Below, one piece after another: positions 16,768-25,945 of a stretch of 64,000 nucleotides of DNA (the first letter of the stretch is position 1; every line of letters starts with the position of its first letter). The DNA comes from Parafrankia irregularis. GTDB taxonomy: Bacteria; Actinomycetota; Actinomycetes; Frankiales; Frankiaceae. Both the position numbers and the translations under genes were made by a program. Below the pieces are notes generated by a model, which made no database searches, had not been told where the DNA came from, and saw only the letters and a program-made list of their open reading frames with translations. The stretch lies in assembly GCF_001536285.1 (NCBI RefSeq), contig NZ_FAOZ01000020.1, positions 1-64,000 on the forward strand, written 5' to 3'.

Positions 16768-19700
16768 CTAGGACAGGCTGGTGGTGAACACGACGTCAAC
16801 CCAGTAGTTGCTCTTGCCCCCGTTACCGGTCGGGAAGCTCGAAGCGCCGTACTTGTACACGCCGTTGGGGCCGTCGACGCCGTTGCCGAGCGCGCGTACG
16901 GGCGCCCTGGTCGTCGTCGACTCGAAGTAGTTCGTCGTGTAGGAGTACCGGCCCGCCGAGGAGTTGTACGACGCGACGTAGGTGGTGCCCGCCGTCACCT
17001 GTATCGGGGTGCTGAGCGATACCTGCTGCCAGCCCGAGGCCGACTCGTTAGAGAAGGTCGCGGTCGCAAGAAGGTTACCGCTTGCATCCCACAGGTGACC
17101 GATGTGGGTACCTGTGTTGGCCGCGCCCTTGTAGAAGCGCAAACCAGTGATGTAGCCGTTCTGATCCGGGCGGAACTTGACCCCTACCTCGACCGCGGCG
17201 GTGTCAGAGGCGGCCGCGACCGCCGGGGTGGCCGTCGCGGGGAAGATCGAGCAGGGGCAGGTCACCACCGGGGTGAACTGCCACGAGGTCGCCGCCATCG
17301 TGTTGCCGGCCAGGTCCTTGGCCGAGACCGTCACCGTGTGCAGCTGCCCCGAGTACACCGCCCCGCTGGGCACCAGCGTCGCGGTCGAGGTCTCCCAGTT
17401 GTAGCTGACCGTCGCGGTGACAGTGTTGTTCGCCGCGTTCTTCAACGTCAGGCTGAGCGTCGACGGGTTGATCGGCTCGTCGAAGGTGACGGTGATCGGA
17501 GCCGACGCGTCGCTCGTCGCGCCGGGCGCCGGGTTGCGGTTCGCGATCTGCGGCGCGGTGGTGTCCGGTGACCCGCTCAGGACGAAGACCGCGTCCACCC
17601 AGTAGTTGGCGCTCAGGTAGGTGTTGGTCGGGAACGCCGTGCCGCCGTAGGAGTAGACACCGTTGGGGCCGTCGGCCCCGTTGGCCATCACCACCATCGG
17701 CGAGGCGCTCGCCGGCGGGTTGGTGAAGTAGTTGGCCGTGGCCGCGTAGTAGCCGGTGTTGGAGTGGTACGAGACGACATACGTCGTGCCCGGCGTGACC
17801 GCCACCGGGGAGGCGAAGGTGACGGTCTGCCAGCCGGAGGCGGTCTCGCCCGTGAAGACCGCGGTCGCCAGCCGGGTGCCCGTCGCCGACCAGAGGCTGC
17901 CCAGGTGGGTGCCGGTGTTGCCGGTGGACTTGTAGAACCGGACGCCGCTGATGTAGCCGGGCTGGTCCACCCGGAACTTCATGCCGACCTCGATGGCCTG
18001 CGAGTCACCCGCGATCTGGGCCGGAGTGGTGGAACCGAACATGGTGCAGGGGCAGGACGGCGGAGCCATCGTGAAGCTCCACGTCTGCGGCCCGTCCAGC
18101 GGGTTGTCGAACAGGTCCTTCGCGCCCGAGACCGTCGCCGTGTAGCTGGCGCTGGTGACGAGCGACGCGGTCGGGGTGAACTTCGCGGTCTGGGTCGGCG
18201 CGTCGTAGCTGACGGTGCCCGCGACGGTGTTGTTGGCGGCGTCCTTCACCACCATCGAGATGGTGCTCGGCTGCACGGCCTCGCTGAACGTCGCGGTGAT
18301 CGGCGTACCCGCCGCGACGTTCGTCGCACCGGGCGCCGGGGTCACACCGGCCACCACGGGCGGCACCGAGTCGCTCGGGGCGGTGGTGTCGAAGACGACG
18401 TCCACCCAGTAGTTCGCCGCCTGGGCGGTGTTCGTGGGCAGGCCGCTCGCACCGTACTTGTACACACCGTTACCGCCGGCGTCGGTGTTCGACAGCGCCC
18501 GGATCGGGGCGGTGCCGGCACCGGTCGTCGCGAACGCCGCTGTCGTGTACGAGTAATGCCCGGCCGGTGCGTAGTAGGAGGCCGTGTAGGTCGTTCCGCT
18601 CGTGACGGCGATCGGCGGCCAGATCGAGGCCTGCTGCCAGCCGGTCGCCGACTCACCGGTGAAGGTCACCGAGGCCAGCTTGTTGCCCGCCGCGTCCCAC
18701 AGCGATCCGACGTGGGTGCCCGTGTTGCCGGCTCCCTTGTAGAAGCGCAGCCCGTAGATCCAGCCGTCGCTCGTCGCCTGGAACTTCACCCCGAGCTCGA
18801 TCGCGGCCTGGTCGGAGCTCGCCGGCACCGCCGGTGCGGCGGAGGCGTCCCAGATGGTGCAGGGGCAGGTGCGTGGGCCGGCCGTGGTGAACGACCACGA
18901 CACCGGGTTCATGACGTTGCCCGCCGCGTCCGCGGCGCCCGACAAAACCGCGGTGTAGGTGCTGCCGCTGGCCAGGGTCGCGTTCGGGGTGAGGGTGAGC
19001 TTGCGGTCCTGCGCGTTGAAGGCGACCGTCGACGGAACCACGGCGTTGGCCGCGTCCCGGAGGACGAGCGAGGCGCTCCCGCTGGTGATGTCCTCAGAGA
19101 GTGTGGCGGTCACGGCGGTGGCCGGGTCCACGTTCGTGGCGGCGGAGGCCGGAGTGCGCGCCGTCACCGACGGTGGCGTGACATCCGCCGCCGAGGCGTC
19201 GGAGAAGATCGCGTCGACCCAGTAGTTCCAGGCGGAGTTGATCTGGCCGGACACCGCGGCGACCGACTGGTTCGGGAACTGCCCCGCCGCTCCGTAGCGA
19301 TACACCCCGTTCGACGCGGTGGGACCGCCGGGCAGGGCCTTCAGCGGCACGCCCGTGGTGCCCGCGTTCGTGAAGACACCGGCATCGGCCGCGTAGTGGC
19401 CGGACGGAGCGTGGTACGCGATCACATAGGTGAGGTCCTTCGACACGCCCACGGCCTGTGGGAAGAGGACCGTCTGCCAGCCGCTCGCGGTCTCGTCGGC
19501 GAAGGTGCCGCTCGCCAGCAGGGTGCCGTCGGCCGTCCACAGGGTCGCCGTGTGGGTGCCGGTGTTGCCGGCGCCCTTGTAGAAGCGGGCGCCGGTGATC
19601 GAGCCGTCCATGGTCGACGTGAACTTCACGCCCAGGGTGATGGCCGAGCCGTCGCTCGTCGCCGGGTTCACCGGGACGGCGTCGGTCGGGAAGATCGTGC

Positions 19701-21705
19701 AGGGGCAGGACACCGTGGTCGCGACCTGGGCGACCGTGCCGATGTTGCCGCTGTCGTCCGAGGCGCGGACCTGGATGGCCACCGCCCCGACGCCGACGAC
19801 CGTGCCGGTGTACGACCAGGACTCACGCCCCTTGGCGGGGTGCCACGTGGCACCGCCGTCCATGGACACCTCGACACCGCCGACAACACCGCCACCGGAG
19901 TCGGCGGCCGTCCCGGAGACGGTCACCGTGGCTCCGTTCGCGTGCGCGACGCCGCTGGTGGGTGAGGTGATGGTGACGGTCGGCCCGGTGTGGTCCGTCG
20001 ACTTGGTCGCCGCCGTCAGCCCGCTGATCAGCGTGTCGGGCTGGGCGTCCATGTCGGCGAGCACGTTGACCGTGGCCTGCTGCATCCGCTGGTCGGGCGC
20101 GGTGTTGTTCGGGTTGGCCTGGTCCAGGCCCCAGGACCACTGGATGGTGCCGGCACCGAAGACCAGCGCGCCGCTCGCGGCGCGGTACATGGTCATCGCA
20201 TGCGACGCCGACCCCGGCGAGACGACGTTGCCGTAGGCGTCCTTCACCACCGACGTCGCGTTCGCCACGTCCGAGTGGGCGACCTGGAACAGGCCGGCGG
20301 GCCGGTACCCGTTGTCGATGTCGGTGTCCCACTCGTAGGCGAGGGTGCTCGGCGCGAGGGTGGCCACCTGGCCTTCACCGAGCTCGTCGACACCGGTGTC
20401 GCGCCAGAACCGCATCTTGCCGTCGTCCGCCGGCACCTGGATGTCGTGGTAGTCGCTCTGGACGACCCAGTACGTGCCGGTCAGCGCGTTCTCGGGCTCA
20501 CCGCCGTCCGACGGCGGGGAGAAACGGGTGTCACGCCAGGTGCCGGTCCACTCGCTGGACGGGTCGATCTTCGCGTTGTCCCGGGACTCCTTGTAGCAGA
20601 CCATCGTCCGGTAGGCCTGGCCCGAACCGTCGATGCTCTGTTCCCAGCGGACCTTCCAGTAGACCTCGTTACCGGAGAAGAAGGCGAGGTTCACTCCCGC
20701 GTCGCGAGCCGCCTCGACGTTTTCCCGCTGTGCGCCCGACCAGTACTCGTCGTGCCCGGAGGAGATGAACGTCCTGTGGTTCTGCAGCAGCGCACCGGAC
20801 TTGTCGGCGTCGATGCCACTCGTGTAGCTCAGGTCGTATCCGTTCGCCTCCAGGAACCGGATCATCGGGTATTCCGCGCTGAGCACCCAGTCCTGGAACT
20901 TGTTCTGCGGCGTGGCGAACGGCCGGTTGTAGCTGACCTTCTTCGCCTGGTGGCAGTCGTCGCCGAGCTCGTAGAGGCTGTACCCGCCGTAGCAGTTGTA
21001 CGCCTGCCAGGTCGTGTCCGAGGCCTGCACCAGGACGTCGCTGTGGCTGGAGTCGTCCCGGACGACCCAGGTGATCTGGCCCTCGCCGCCGGTGTCCTCC
21101 CGGTGGAGGATCGCGAAGTAGATACCGGAGACAGCGGTCGAGGGCACCGCCCAGGACGCCGACTCGGCCCAGTTGCCGCAGTCCACCAAATGGGTGGTGT
21201 TGTCGGTGTAGCAGGCCGGCTGAGCCTGCGGCAGGGCGGCGCTCGGCGTGATCGTGTCGAGCTTGCGCGCACCGTTGCCCTGGTAATAACCCATCCGGTA
21301 GATGTCGATGCGGTACGCGGAGGCGTCGGTCTTCACCTTGAAGTGAATCGTCTCGCCCTTGTTGACGCTGATCTGCGTCCCGAAGCCCTGAATTGTCGGG
21401 TCGCCGGCCCCGGAAAGCTTCCACTCGGACGGCGCCGTGCCGGGCAGGCTGTTCTCACAGACAATCGGGTTCACGGGGGCGTCGCAGGGACCTGCGGTGG
21501 TGGCCTCGGCAGCCGGGAGCGTCTGGGCGCCCGGCATCACGGTGAAGCCGACCAGCGAGGCCGCCACCAGCAGGGCGAGAACCGCCACCCGACGGGGCGC
21601 CAGCTGCACCGCCGCCGCCAGGGCCATCACACCAGGCCGACGGCGCGGCGACGGACCGGTCGATCCACGGCACCACGAACTGGCAACGCGCCGACGAGAC
21701 TGCAT
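16768..21705 (-). CDS. Giant secreted DMFase-like protein with four DUF4082 and interleaved Ig-like modules
   Basis: 1645 residues. A long basic N-region and hydrophobic core (about 38-60, VAVLALLVAASLVGFTVM) with AEA before residue 69 form an export signal. Residues ~80-560 resemble the N,N-dimethylformamidase large-subunit C-terminal-like domain; GHDEYWSGAQR (317-327) and FFSGNEVYWKVRWE are the clearest motifs. An Ig-like segment (~563-660, HTGPTVTITSPTSG) follows. Then DUF4082 modules begin at ~666, 946, 1217 and 1482, each opening with CPC(T/S)(I/M)(F/W) and ending NYWVD(V/A)(V/I)F, with three Big_5-like Ig modules between. DUF4082 is thought to be a beta-sandwich, perhaps sugar-binding. 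The ATG follows GGGAG. No sortase motif or C-terminal helix is seen, so attachment would rely on the modules. True substrate unknown. Confidence 0.85.
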   Translation of the reverse strand: MQSRRRVASSWCRGSTGPSPRRRPGVMALAAAVQLAPRRVAVLALLVAASLVGFTVMPGAQTLPAAEATTAGPCDAPVNPIVCENSLPGTAPSEWKLSGAGDPTIQGFGTQISVNKGETIHFKVKTDASAYRIDIYRMGYYQGNGARKLDTITPSAALPQAQPACYTDNTTHLVDCGNWAESASWAVPSTAVSGIYFAILHREDTGGEGQITWVVRDDSSHSDVLVQASDTTWQAYNCYGGYSLYELGDDCHQAKKVSYNRPFATPQNKFQDWVLSAEYPMIRFLEANGYDLSYTSGIDADKSGALLQNHRTFISSGHDEYWSGAQRENVEAARDAGVNLAFFSGNEVYWKVRWEQSIDGSGQAYRTMVCYKESRDNAKIDPSSEWTGTWRDTRFSPPSDGGEPENALTGTYWVVQSDYHDIQVPADDGKMRFWRDTGVDELGEGQVATLAPSTLAYEWDTDIDNGYRPAGLFQVAHSDVANATSVVKDAYGNVVSPGSASHAMTMYRAASGALVFGAGTIQWSWGLDQANPNNTAPDQRMQQATVNVLADMDAQPDTLISGLTAATKSTDHTGPTVTITSPTSGVAHANGATVTVSGTAADSGGGVVGGVEVSMDGGATWHPAKGRESWSYTGTVVGVGAVAIQVRASDDSGNIGTVAQVATTVSCPCTIFPTDAVPVNPATSDGSAITLGVKFTSTMDGSITGARFYKGAGNTGTHTATLWTADGTLLASGTFADETASGWQTVLFPQAVGVSKDLTYVIAYHAPSGHYAADAGVFTNAGTTGVPLKALPGGPTASNGVYRYGAAGQFPNQSVAAVSGQINSAWNYWVDAIFSDASAADVTPPSVTARTPASAATNVDPATAVTATLSEDITSGSASLVLRDAANAVVPSTVAFNAQDRKLTLTPNATLASGSTYTAVLSGAADAAGNVMNPVSWSFTTAGPRTCPCTIWDASAAPAVPASSDQAAIELGVKFQATSDGWIYGLRFYKGAGNTGTHVGSLWDAAGNKLASVTFTGESATGWQQASIWPPIAVTSGTTYTASYYAPAGHYSYTTAAFATTGAGTAPIRALSNTDAGGNGVYKYGASGLPTNTAQAANYWVDVVFDTTAPSDSVPPVVAGVTPAPGATNVAAGTPITATFSEAVQPSTISMVVKDAANNTVAGTVSYDAPTQTAKFTPTASLVTSASYTATVSGAKDLFDNPLDGPQTWSFTMAPPSCPCTMFGSTTPAQIAGDSQAIEVGMKFRVDQPGYISGVRFYKSTGNTGTHLGSLWSATGTRLATAVFTGETASGWQTVTFASPVAVTPGTTYVVSYHSNTGYYAATANYFTNPPASASPMVVMANGADGPNGVYSYGGTAFPTNTYLSANYWVDAVFVLSGSPDTTAPQIANRNPAPGATSDASAPITVTFDEPINPSTLSLTLKNAANNTVTATVSYNWETSTATLVPSGAVYSGQLHTVTVSAKDLAGNTMAATSWQFTPVVTCPCSIFPATATPAVAAASDTAAVEVGVKFRPDQNGYITGLRFYKGAANTGTHIGHLWDASGNLLATATFSNESASGWQQVSLSTPIQVTAGTTYVASYNSSAGRYSYTTNYFESTTTRAPVRALGNGVDGPNGVYKYGASSFPTGNGGKSNYWVDVVFTTSLS
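16771..19709 (-). repeat. Four DUF4082 modules alternating with three Ig-like modules (coding repeat)
   Basis: Approximate module limits: DUF4082-1 19201-19709, DUF4082-2 18380-18870, DUF4082-3 17578-18057, DUF4082-4 16771-17261; the stretches between them encode ~100-residue Ig-like modules. Each DUF4082 carries GVKF or GMKF, then RFYK(G/S)xxNTGTH, a GWQ motif and YKYG/YSYG. The period is about 800 bases; similarity is at protein level with strong partial DNA similarity. Confidence 0.85.
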
Positions 21706-22212
21706 GACGATCTCCCACTTTTCCGGGACGGGTACCGCGCCCTTGCCCCGGCCGCCGGGTCAGGTCCGGCCTAGGCGACAGATTCGGGTTGGAGCCTTGT
21801 CGGATGCGGGTGGGAGGGGTCGTCGAAGCCGTCAGCCCCCGGCACGCGCACGTCGATCTCAGATCGTGGACGGTTCAGGGGAAGTCATGTAGGTGCGACA
21901 CGGCGCCGGAACGCGCACAGCCGACCACTACGCGCGGACATCTGCCGCGACAGCTGGCTGACACTCATTCGGACCCCCCCGAGGCCACGCGGCACACCCC
22001 CCCTTTTGGGTGCCGCTGCGGCGATCCGACACGGTAGCGCACCAACCGTCGGCGAGCAAACCACCACATACCATCGCTCGAACGCAGTTCATCTGTTGTC
22101 GATTGTTGCCGATATTGGCCGGAAACGCAGCGAGGTGGGTGGCCCGAGCGCCACCCACCTCGCGATACCAGCCGGTCCGCCGCCACCGCATCAGTCGGTG
22201 ACGGCGCAGTAC
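21706..22212. promoter_or_regulatory. 507-base gap upstream of the giant gene
   Basis: No gene is supported. A stem GCGGCA-ca-CCC (21989-21999) with GGG-TGCCGC (22008-22016) and a strong hairpin at 22130-22163 are the only clear structures. The promoter of the giant gene should lie in the 21706-21980 part, but no convincing -35/-10 pair is seen. Confidence 0.4.
22130..22163 (-). terminator. 14-bp perfect hairpin after the beta-helix gene
   Basis: GCGAGGTGGGTGGC (22130-22143) and GCCACCCACCTCGC (22150-22163) pair perfectly around a 6-base loop, 50 bases past the stop at 22213. On the minus strand a short TTT follows shortly after. This is the best terminator candidate in the window and would end the 25682-22213 transcript. 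Confidence 0.7.
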
Positions 22213-24453
22213 TCAGGGAGTGACCGCCGCTCCCGTGTCAACCCAGACGTTGCCCGAGACCTGGTTCCCGTTGACGGACTCGAAGCCCGCGATCGTTCCG
22301 TAGGTTCCACACGTCGGGTGGTACCGCCGACCGAACGTGTTGTCGAGGATGCGGACGTTGCTGGCGAGCGGGAACGCCTTCTGCGCCCCGGAGCCCCCGT
22401 ACACGCAGTAGGCCCCCTGGGTGTTGAAGAGGTTGTACCGGATCAGCACGTTCTGAATGGGCGCGAAGTCTCCGAACAGGCCGACCGAACCCGAGCACAT
22501 GTCATTACCGTCCGGAACCGCGCATTCGATGTTGTTGCCGACGAGCGTGAAGTTCGAACCGCCGTTCGAGAGGAACCCGTCCATGTGGGACGAGTGGTTG
22601 GAGTACAGGTCGTGCACCCAGCTGTTCTCGACGACCGTGTTTCCGTCCGAATAGATACCCGCCCGGAAACCGTGGATGTCCGCGCGCCGGATGGTCATGT
22701 TCGAGTTGCCGACGCCGGTCCGGTCACAGGCCAGCCCGTCGCCGCTGACCTCGACGTCCTCGACCAGGGTCGGGCCGACCCTGTCCTCCACGTAGCCGGC
22801 GTCGATCGCGCCGCGGTCACCACAGCCATGCACCCGGACATTCCGAATGGTCACGTTCTTGGCCCGCACGGTGATGGTGCCGGTGATGTCCAGCCCACTG
22901 ATCACGGTGTTGTCCTTGGTGACCGTGATGGATCCGGACGGGGTCAGGGCCACCCCCGGCTTGACCCCGGTGCTGTCCGGGCCAGGCCACGCGCTGGGCG
23001 GCGCGGAGACACCTGAGGTCTGCGGCGTGGCCTGCGGGACCGTCGCACCACCGCCCGCCGGCGTGGGCGCCTGACCGGTGGGTGTCGCCGACGCGGTGGT
23101 GGTCGCCCCCGGCGTGGCGCCGGCGGACGGGCCGGCGGACACGCCCGGTGACGCGGGCGCGGTCGCGTTCGGGCCCGGCGAGGGCGGCACGGTGACCGGG
23201 GCTCCCGCCCCCGAGGTAACCGGCTGGAACTCGACGTCCACGTAGTAGTTGCTGTCGCGCCAGGTCTCGTCGGGGAAGGCCGCGGCGCGGTAGGTGTACA
23301 CCCCGGCGAGCGCGATGAGCGGCCCGACCTTGCGGACCTTTCCGGCGCCGAAGTAGTCGACCTGATCGACATAGCCGCCGGAATCGACCTGGTAGGCGGC
23401 GACGTAGGTCTGCCCGGCCTGCACGGCGACCGGACGCTCGAAGGCCCCGCGGCGCCAGCCGGCCTGGTCGCTGTTGGGAATCGTCAGCGTGCTGAGCTGC
23501 CGCCCGTCACCGGACCAGAGCGCACCCGTGTTCGGGCCGCCGCCCGCAGTCGGGCGGTAGACCCGCAGCGCGGAGATCCGCCCGGACACCTCTGGGCGGA
23601 ACCGCAGCCCGAGCACCACCTGGCGGGTGTCGGGGCTGGTCTCGACCGTCAGCGCCCCACGCCCGTTCCACAGGCTGACCGGACCGGACGAACCCCTGCC
23701 CGACCGGCCGGCCTCCGCCACGGTCAGGTTGTCCGACGCCGTCCGCAGCCCTACCACCAGGCCGACGAGACCGCCCGCCAGGGCCACGACCAGCATGATC
23801 GACAAGCGACGGCTCGGCCTGCGGGCCGGGCGCGGCTGAGCGGCGCCCCGCTGCCTTCGTCGGCGCCCGCCTCTGCCTGGTGGCCGCGCGCCGCCCTGCC
23901 GGCCGGAGGCGGTCGATGCGGGGCCGGCGGGTTCAAGGTCGGCGGGATCGAAGTCGGCGGGATCGAAGTCGGCCGGATCGGGACCAGCCAGGTCGGCGCC
24001 CGTGAGATCGTGCTCCGCCAGGTCATGGTCCGCCAGGTCATAGCCGGCCGGATCGAAACCGGCCGCCTCATAGTCGGCCAGCTCATAGCCATCCGGATAG
24101 AAACCGGCCACGTCAGCGCCCGCCAGACCGTGATCCGCAAGCTCATGACCGGCCGTACCGAAACCAGTCGGATCGAAACCCGCCAGATCAGCACCTGCCA
24201 GATCATGACCAGCCGTGCCGAAAGCAGCCATCTCAGCGCCCGTCAGGTCGGCGCCCGCCAGATCATGACCAGCCGTACCGAAGCCCGCCACACCGGCACC
24301 CGTCAGATCATGACCAGCCGGATTGAATCCGGCCAGGTCAGCGCCGGTCGCGGTGCCGTCTGGCACCGGTATGCCGGTGACCGGACCGGCCTCCGCCCGG
24401 TCGGCCATCTCTGCTGAAACGTGAAATTCGCTCCACGTATTACTCGCGGTCAT
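22213..24453 (-). CDS. Pentapeptide-repeat / single-TM / DUF4082 / parallel beta-helix surface protein
   Basis: 746 residues in five parts. Residues 38-177 are 28 consecutive five-residue units such as ADLAG, HDLAG, FGTAG and FDPAG, a degenerate pentapeptide repeat of the A(D/N)LxG kind. A basic stretch (GGRRRRQRG, RRPSRRL) precedes one transmembrane helix at ~217-236, giving an N-in topology. A DUF4082 module (~258-411, ending NYYVDVEF) follows outside, then a Pro/Thr/Ser/Ala linker (~412-505). Residues ~508-746 form a right-handed beta-helix (ITVTKDNTVISGLDITG, NVTIRNVRVHGCG, NMTIRRADIHGFRAG), the fold of polysaccharide lyases and epimerases; no catalytic set is assigned. The ATG follows GGGAGG and overlaps the upstream glycosyltransferase stop by ATGA. 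Confidence 0.85.
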   Translation of the reverse strand: MTASNTWSEFHVSAEMADRAEAGPVTGIPVPDGTATGADLAGFNPAGHDLTGAGVAGFGTAGHDLAGADLTGAEMAAFGTAGHDLAGADLAGFDPTGFGTAGHELADHGLAGADVAGFYPDGYELADYEAAGFDPAGYDLADHDLAEHDLTGADLAGPDPADFDPADFDPADLEPAGPASTASGRQGGARPPGRGGRRRRQRGAAQPRPARRPSRRLSIMLVVALAGGLVGLVVGLRTASDNLTVAEAGRSGRGSSGPVSLWNGRGALTVETSPDTRQVVLGLRFRPEVSGRISALRVYRPTAGGGPNTGALWSGDGRQLSTLTIPNSDQAGWRRGAFERPVAVQAGQTYVAAYQVDSGGYVDQVDYFGAGKVRKVGPLIALAGVYTYRAAAFPDETWRDSNYYVDVEFQPVTSGAGAPVTVPPSPGPNATAPASPGVSAGPSAGATPGATTTASATPTGQAPTPAGGGATVPQATPQTSGVSAPPSAWPGPDSTGVKPGVALTPSGSITVTKDNTVISGLDITGTITVRAKNVTIRNVRVHGCGDRGAIDAGYVEDRVGPTLVEDVEVSGDGLACDRTGVGNSNMTIRRADIHGFRAGIYSDGNTVVENSWVHDLYSNHSSHMDGFLSNGGSNFTLVGNNIECAVPDGNDMCSGSVGLFGDFAPIQNVLIRYNLFNTQGAYCVYGGSGAQKAFPLASNVRILDNTFGRRYHPTCGTYGTIAGFESVNGNQVSGNVWVDTGAAVTP
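23923..24342 (-). repeat. 28 pentapeptide units (15-bp period) in the beta-helix gene
   Basis: The coding DNA for residues 38-177 keeps a strict five-residue register without a single insertion. Position 3 alternates mainly between Leu and Pro/Thr, position 4 is nearly always Ala or Thr, and position 5 is Gly or Asp. DNA copies such as CCAGATCATGACCAGCC recur with variation, indicating expansion by short duplications. Confidence 0.85.
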
Positions 24454-25682
24454 TGCGTGCCTCCCGGTCGGTCCCCCCCGGAGATGGACACGGAACCGTC
24501 AGGTCGTGTGACCCGGATCGCTGCGGCGAAATCAGCGGCCCGACGAGCCCAACTGTGGCTTTCCGCGAACGCGCGACGAGCGGCGGCCAGCTGGCCGGAC
24601 CGCTCGCGTTGCAGCTCGGCGGCTACAGCTGCCTCGAACTCTGGCGGAGTGGTAGCAGTGACTATCAACGATGAATCCAACCAACGGGTAGCCGGCAGAT
24701 CCGTCGACACAGCCGCCCGCCCCGCTGCGAGGTACTCGAGGGTCTTCAGTGGAAAACTACCACGGTTGAAGGCGGTGTCGACATAGGGCACGAGGCCGAC
24801 GTCGATGGCCTTCAGATAGCTCGGGAGCGACTCGGCGGGCTTCCGCCCCACCGATACGACGTTCTTGCGGCCGAGCAGCGCCCGCATCCGATCCGGCTCG
24901 AACGTTGGATCGATCGGGCCGACCAGAAGCAGCGAATGACCGGCCTCGGCAACCGCTTCCAGCAGACCGAGATCTATTCGCGCATTGATATGCCCGACCA
25001 GACCGGCAACCGGGCCGGGAAGGTCCACGTCTTCCGGATCCGCCGCGGTCTCCACGCCGGCGAACGCCTCGGGATCGCAGCCATACGGAATGAGGATCGG
25101 GCTCGCACCCAATGCGGCCAGTTTGTCATGAACAACGGGACTCGCGGTAATAACCACATCCGCCTTCGCCGCCACCCGCACCTCGGCGACCTGCACCCGC
25201 ACCGGGTCGAGCCCGAGCAACGCCGCACCGCCGGCGTAGTCGTCCTGTGCCCAGTAGACGCGCAGCCGTTCCCGGGCTGCCCCGAAGGCCGGGAGCAGCA
25301 CGTCCGCCTCCACCAGCGCCGCGACGGGTACGCCGAGGTCACGAACGGCGCGTCTGATCTGGCGCCGGACGATCTCCGAGTTCGCCGTGGCGACTCCGCG
25401 CCGGCGCAGCCCGGGCAGCACCACCGGCGCCAGCTGTGCCAGGTTGTCCGCCACCATGCGTACCCTGGGCGAGGCAGGGGCGGCGATGTCCGCCCGGCGC
25501 CGCGGCGTCGCCGGTGAGATCGGCGGGTCCACATACAGAACAGGTACGTGGCGGGCCAGCTGTTCCGCGAGTGAGCGGTCGTGTAGTTTGACGCCATCCC
25601 AGCGGTTGGTCGCACACACGGTGACGCATTGACGCCACTGAGCAGCCCCTGCCAGGTCGGGCGCACGCACAGCGCGGCTCAT
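24450..25682 (-). CDS. Glycosyltransferase, GT4/GT1-like
   Basis: A GT-B-type protein of 410 residues. The N-terminal domain contains CATNRWDGVKLHDRSLAEQL and VLYVDPPISPA, as in family members related to teichuronic/EPS glycosyltransferases. The C-terminal domain contains GLVGHINARIDLGLLEAVA, LLLVGPIDP, DVGLVPYVDTAFNRGSFPLK and EYLAAGRAAVSTDLP. The second ATG (25682) is preferred because GGAGGGGGG lies just upstream; a GTG nine codons earlier lacks such a site. It shares an ATGA overlap with the beta-helix gene, so the two proteins should be made together. Confidence 0.83.
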   Translation of the reverse strand: MSRAVRAPDLAGAAQWRQCVTVCATNRWDGVKLHDRSLAEQLARHVPVLYVDPPISPATPRRRADIAAPASPRVRMVADNLAQLAPVVLPGLRRRGVATANSEIVRRQIRRAVRDLGVPVAALVEADVLLPAFGAARERLRVYWAQDDYAGGAALLGLDPVRVQVAEVRVAAKADVVITASPVVHDKLAALGASPILIPYGCDPEAFAGVETAADPEDVDLPGPVAGLVGHINARIDLGLLEAVAEAGHSLLLVGPIDPTFEPDRMRALLGRKNVVSVGRKPAESLPSYLKAIDVGLVPYVDTAFNRGSFPLKTLEYLAAGRAAVSTDLPATRWLDSSLIVTATTPPEFEAAVAAELQRERSGQLAAARRAFAESHSWARRAADFAAAIRVTRPDGSVSISGGDRPGGTQ

Positions 25683-25837
25683 CGGTCCCCCCTCCGATTG
25701 CGCATCCACGCCAATGAATGCGTGGCCGATGGTAACCGACCGCTATCCCGTCAGGGAGCACCGGCCGTGCGGCCTCCTGAGTACCTGCCCTATGGTGGTA
25801 GCCGAACAGATGACGCCGGCCCGTCACCTTCACGGAC

Positions 25838-25866
25838 TGGATCTCCGCAGCAGGGGGCGAGATCCA
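25838..25866. promoter_or_regulatory. 8-bp inverted repeat in the 25682 / 25946 divergent promoter region
   Basis: TGGATCTC (25838-25845) and GAGATCCA (25859-25866) are perfect arms with a 13-base spacer. A second pair, CCACGC (25706-25711) and GCGTGG (25720-25725), lies near the minus-strand start. Either may be an operator controlling the glycosyltransferase and chain-length operons. Confidence 0.4.
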
Positions 25867-25945
25867 CTCTGCCATGCGAAGCTCGCGGGAACGGATACTT
25901 CCGCCTGACGCCGCCGGACCGGCGAGGGCGCCTTGGGGGGACGGA

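Noticed and set aside
17764-19965. 733-residue plus-strand frame opposite the DUF4082 modules
   Set aside because: Arg/Gly-rich, its internal repeats simply reflect the repeated modules on the other strand.
16768-21705. Sortase-anchored protein
   Set aside because: The C-terminus ends directly after a DUF4082 module without LPxTG, helix or basic tail.
23923-24342. Collagen-like or elastin-like repeat
   Set aside because: The period is strictly five with the ADLxG pattern, not Gly-x-y triplets or VPGxG.
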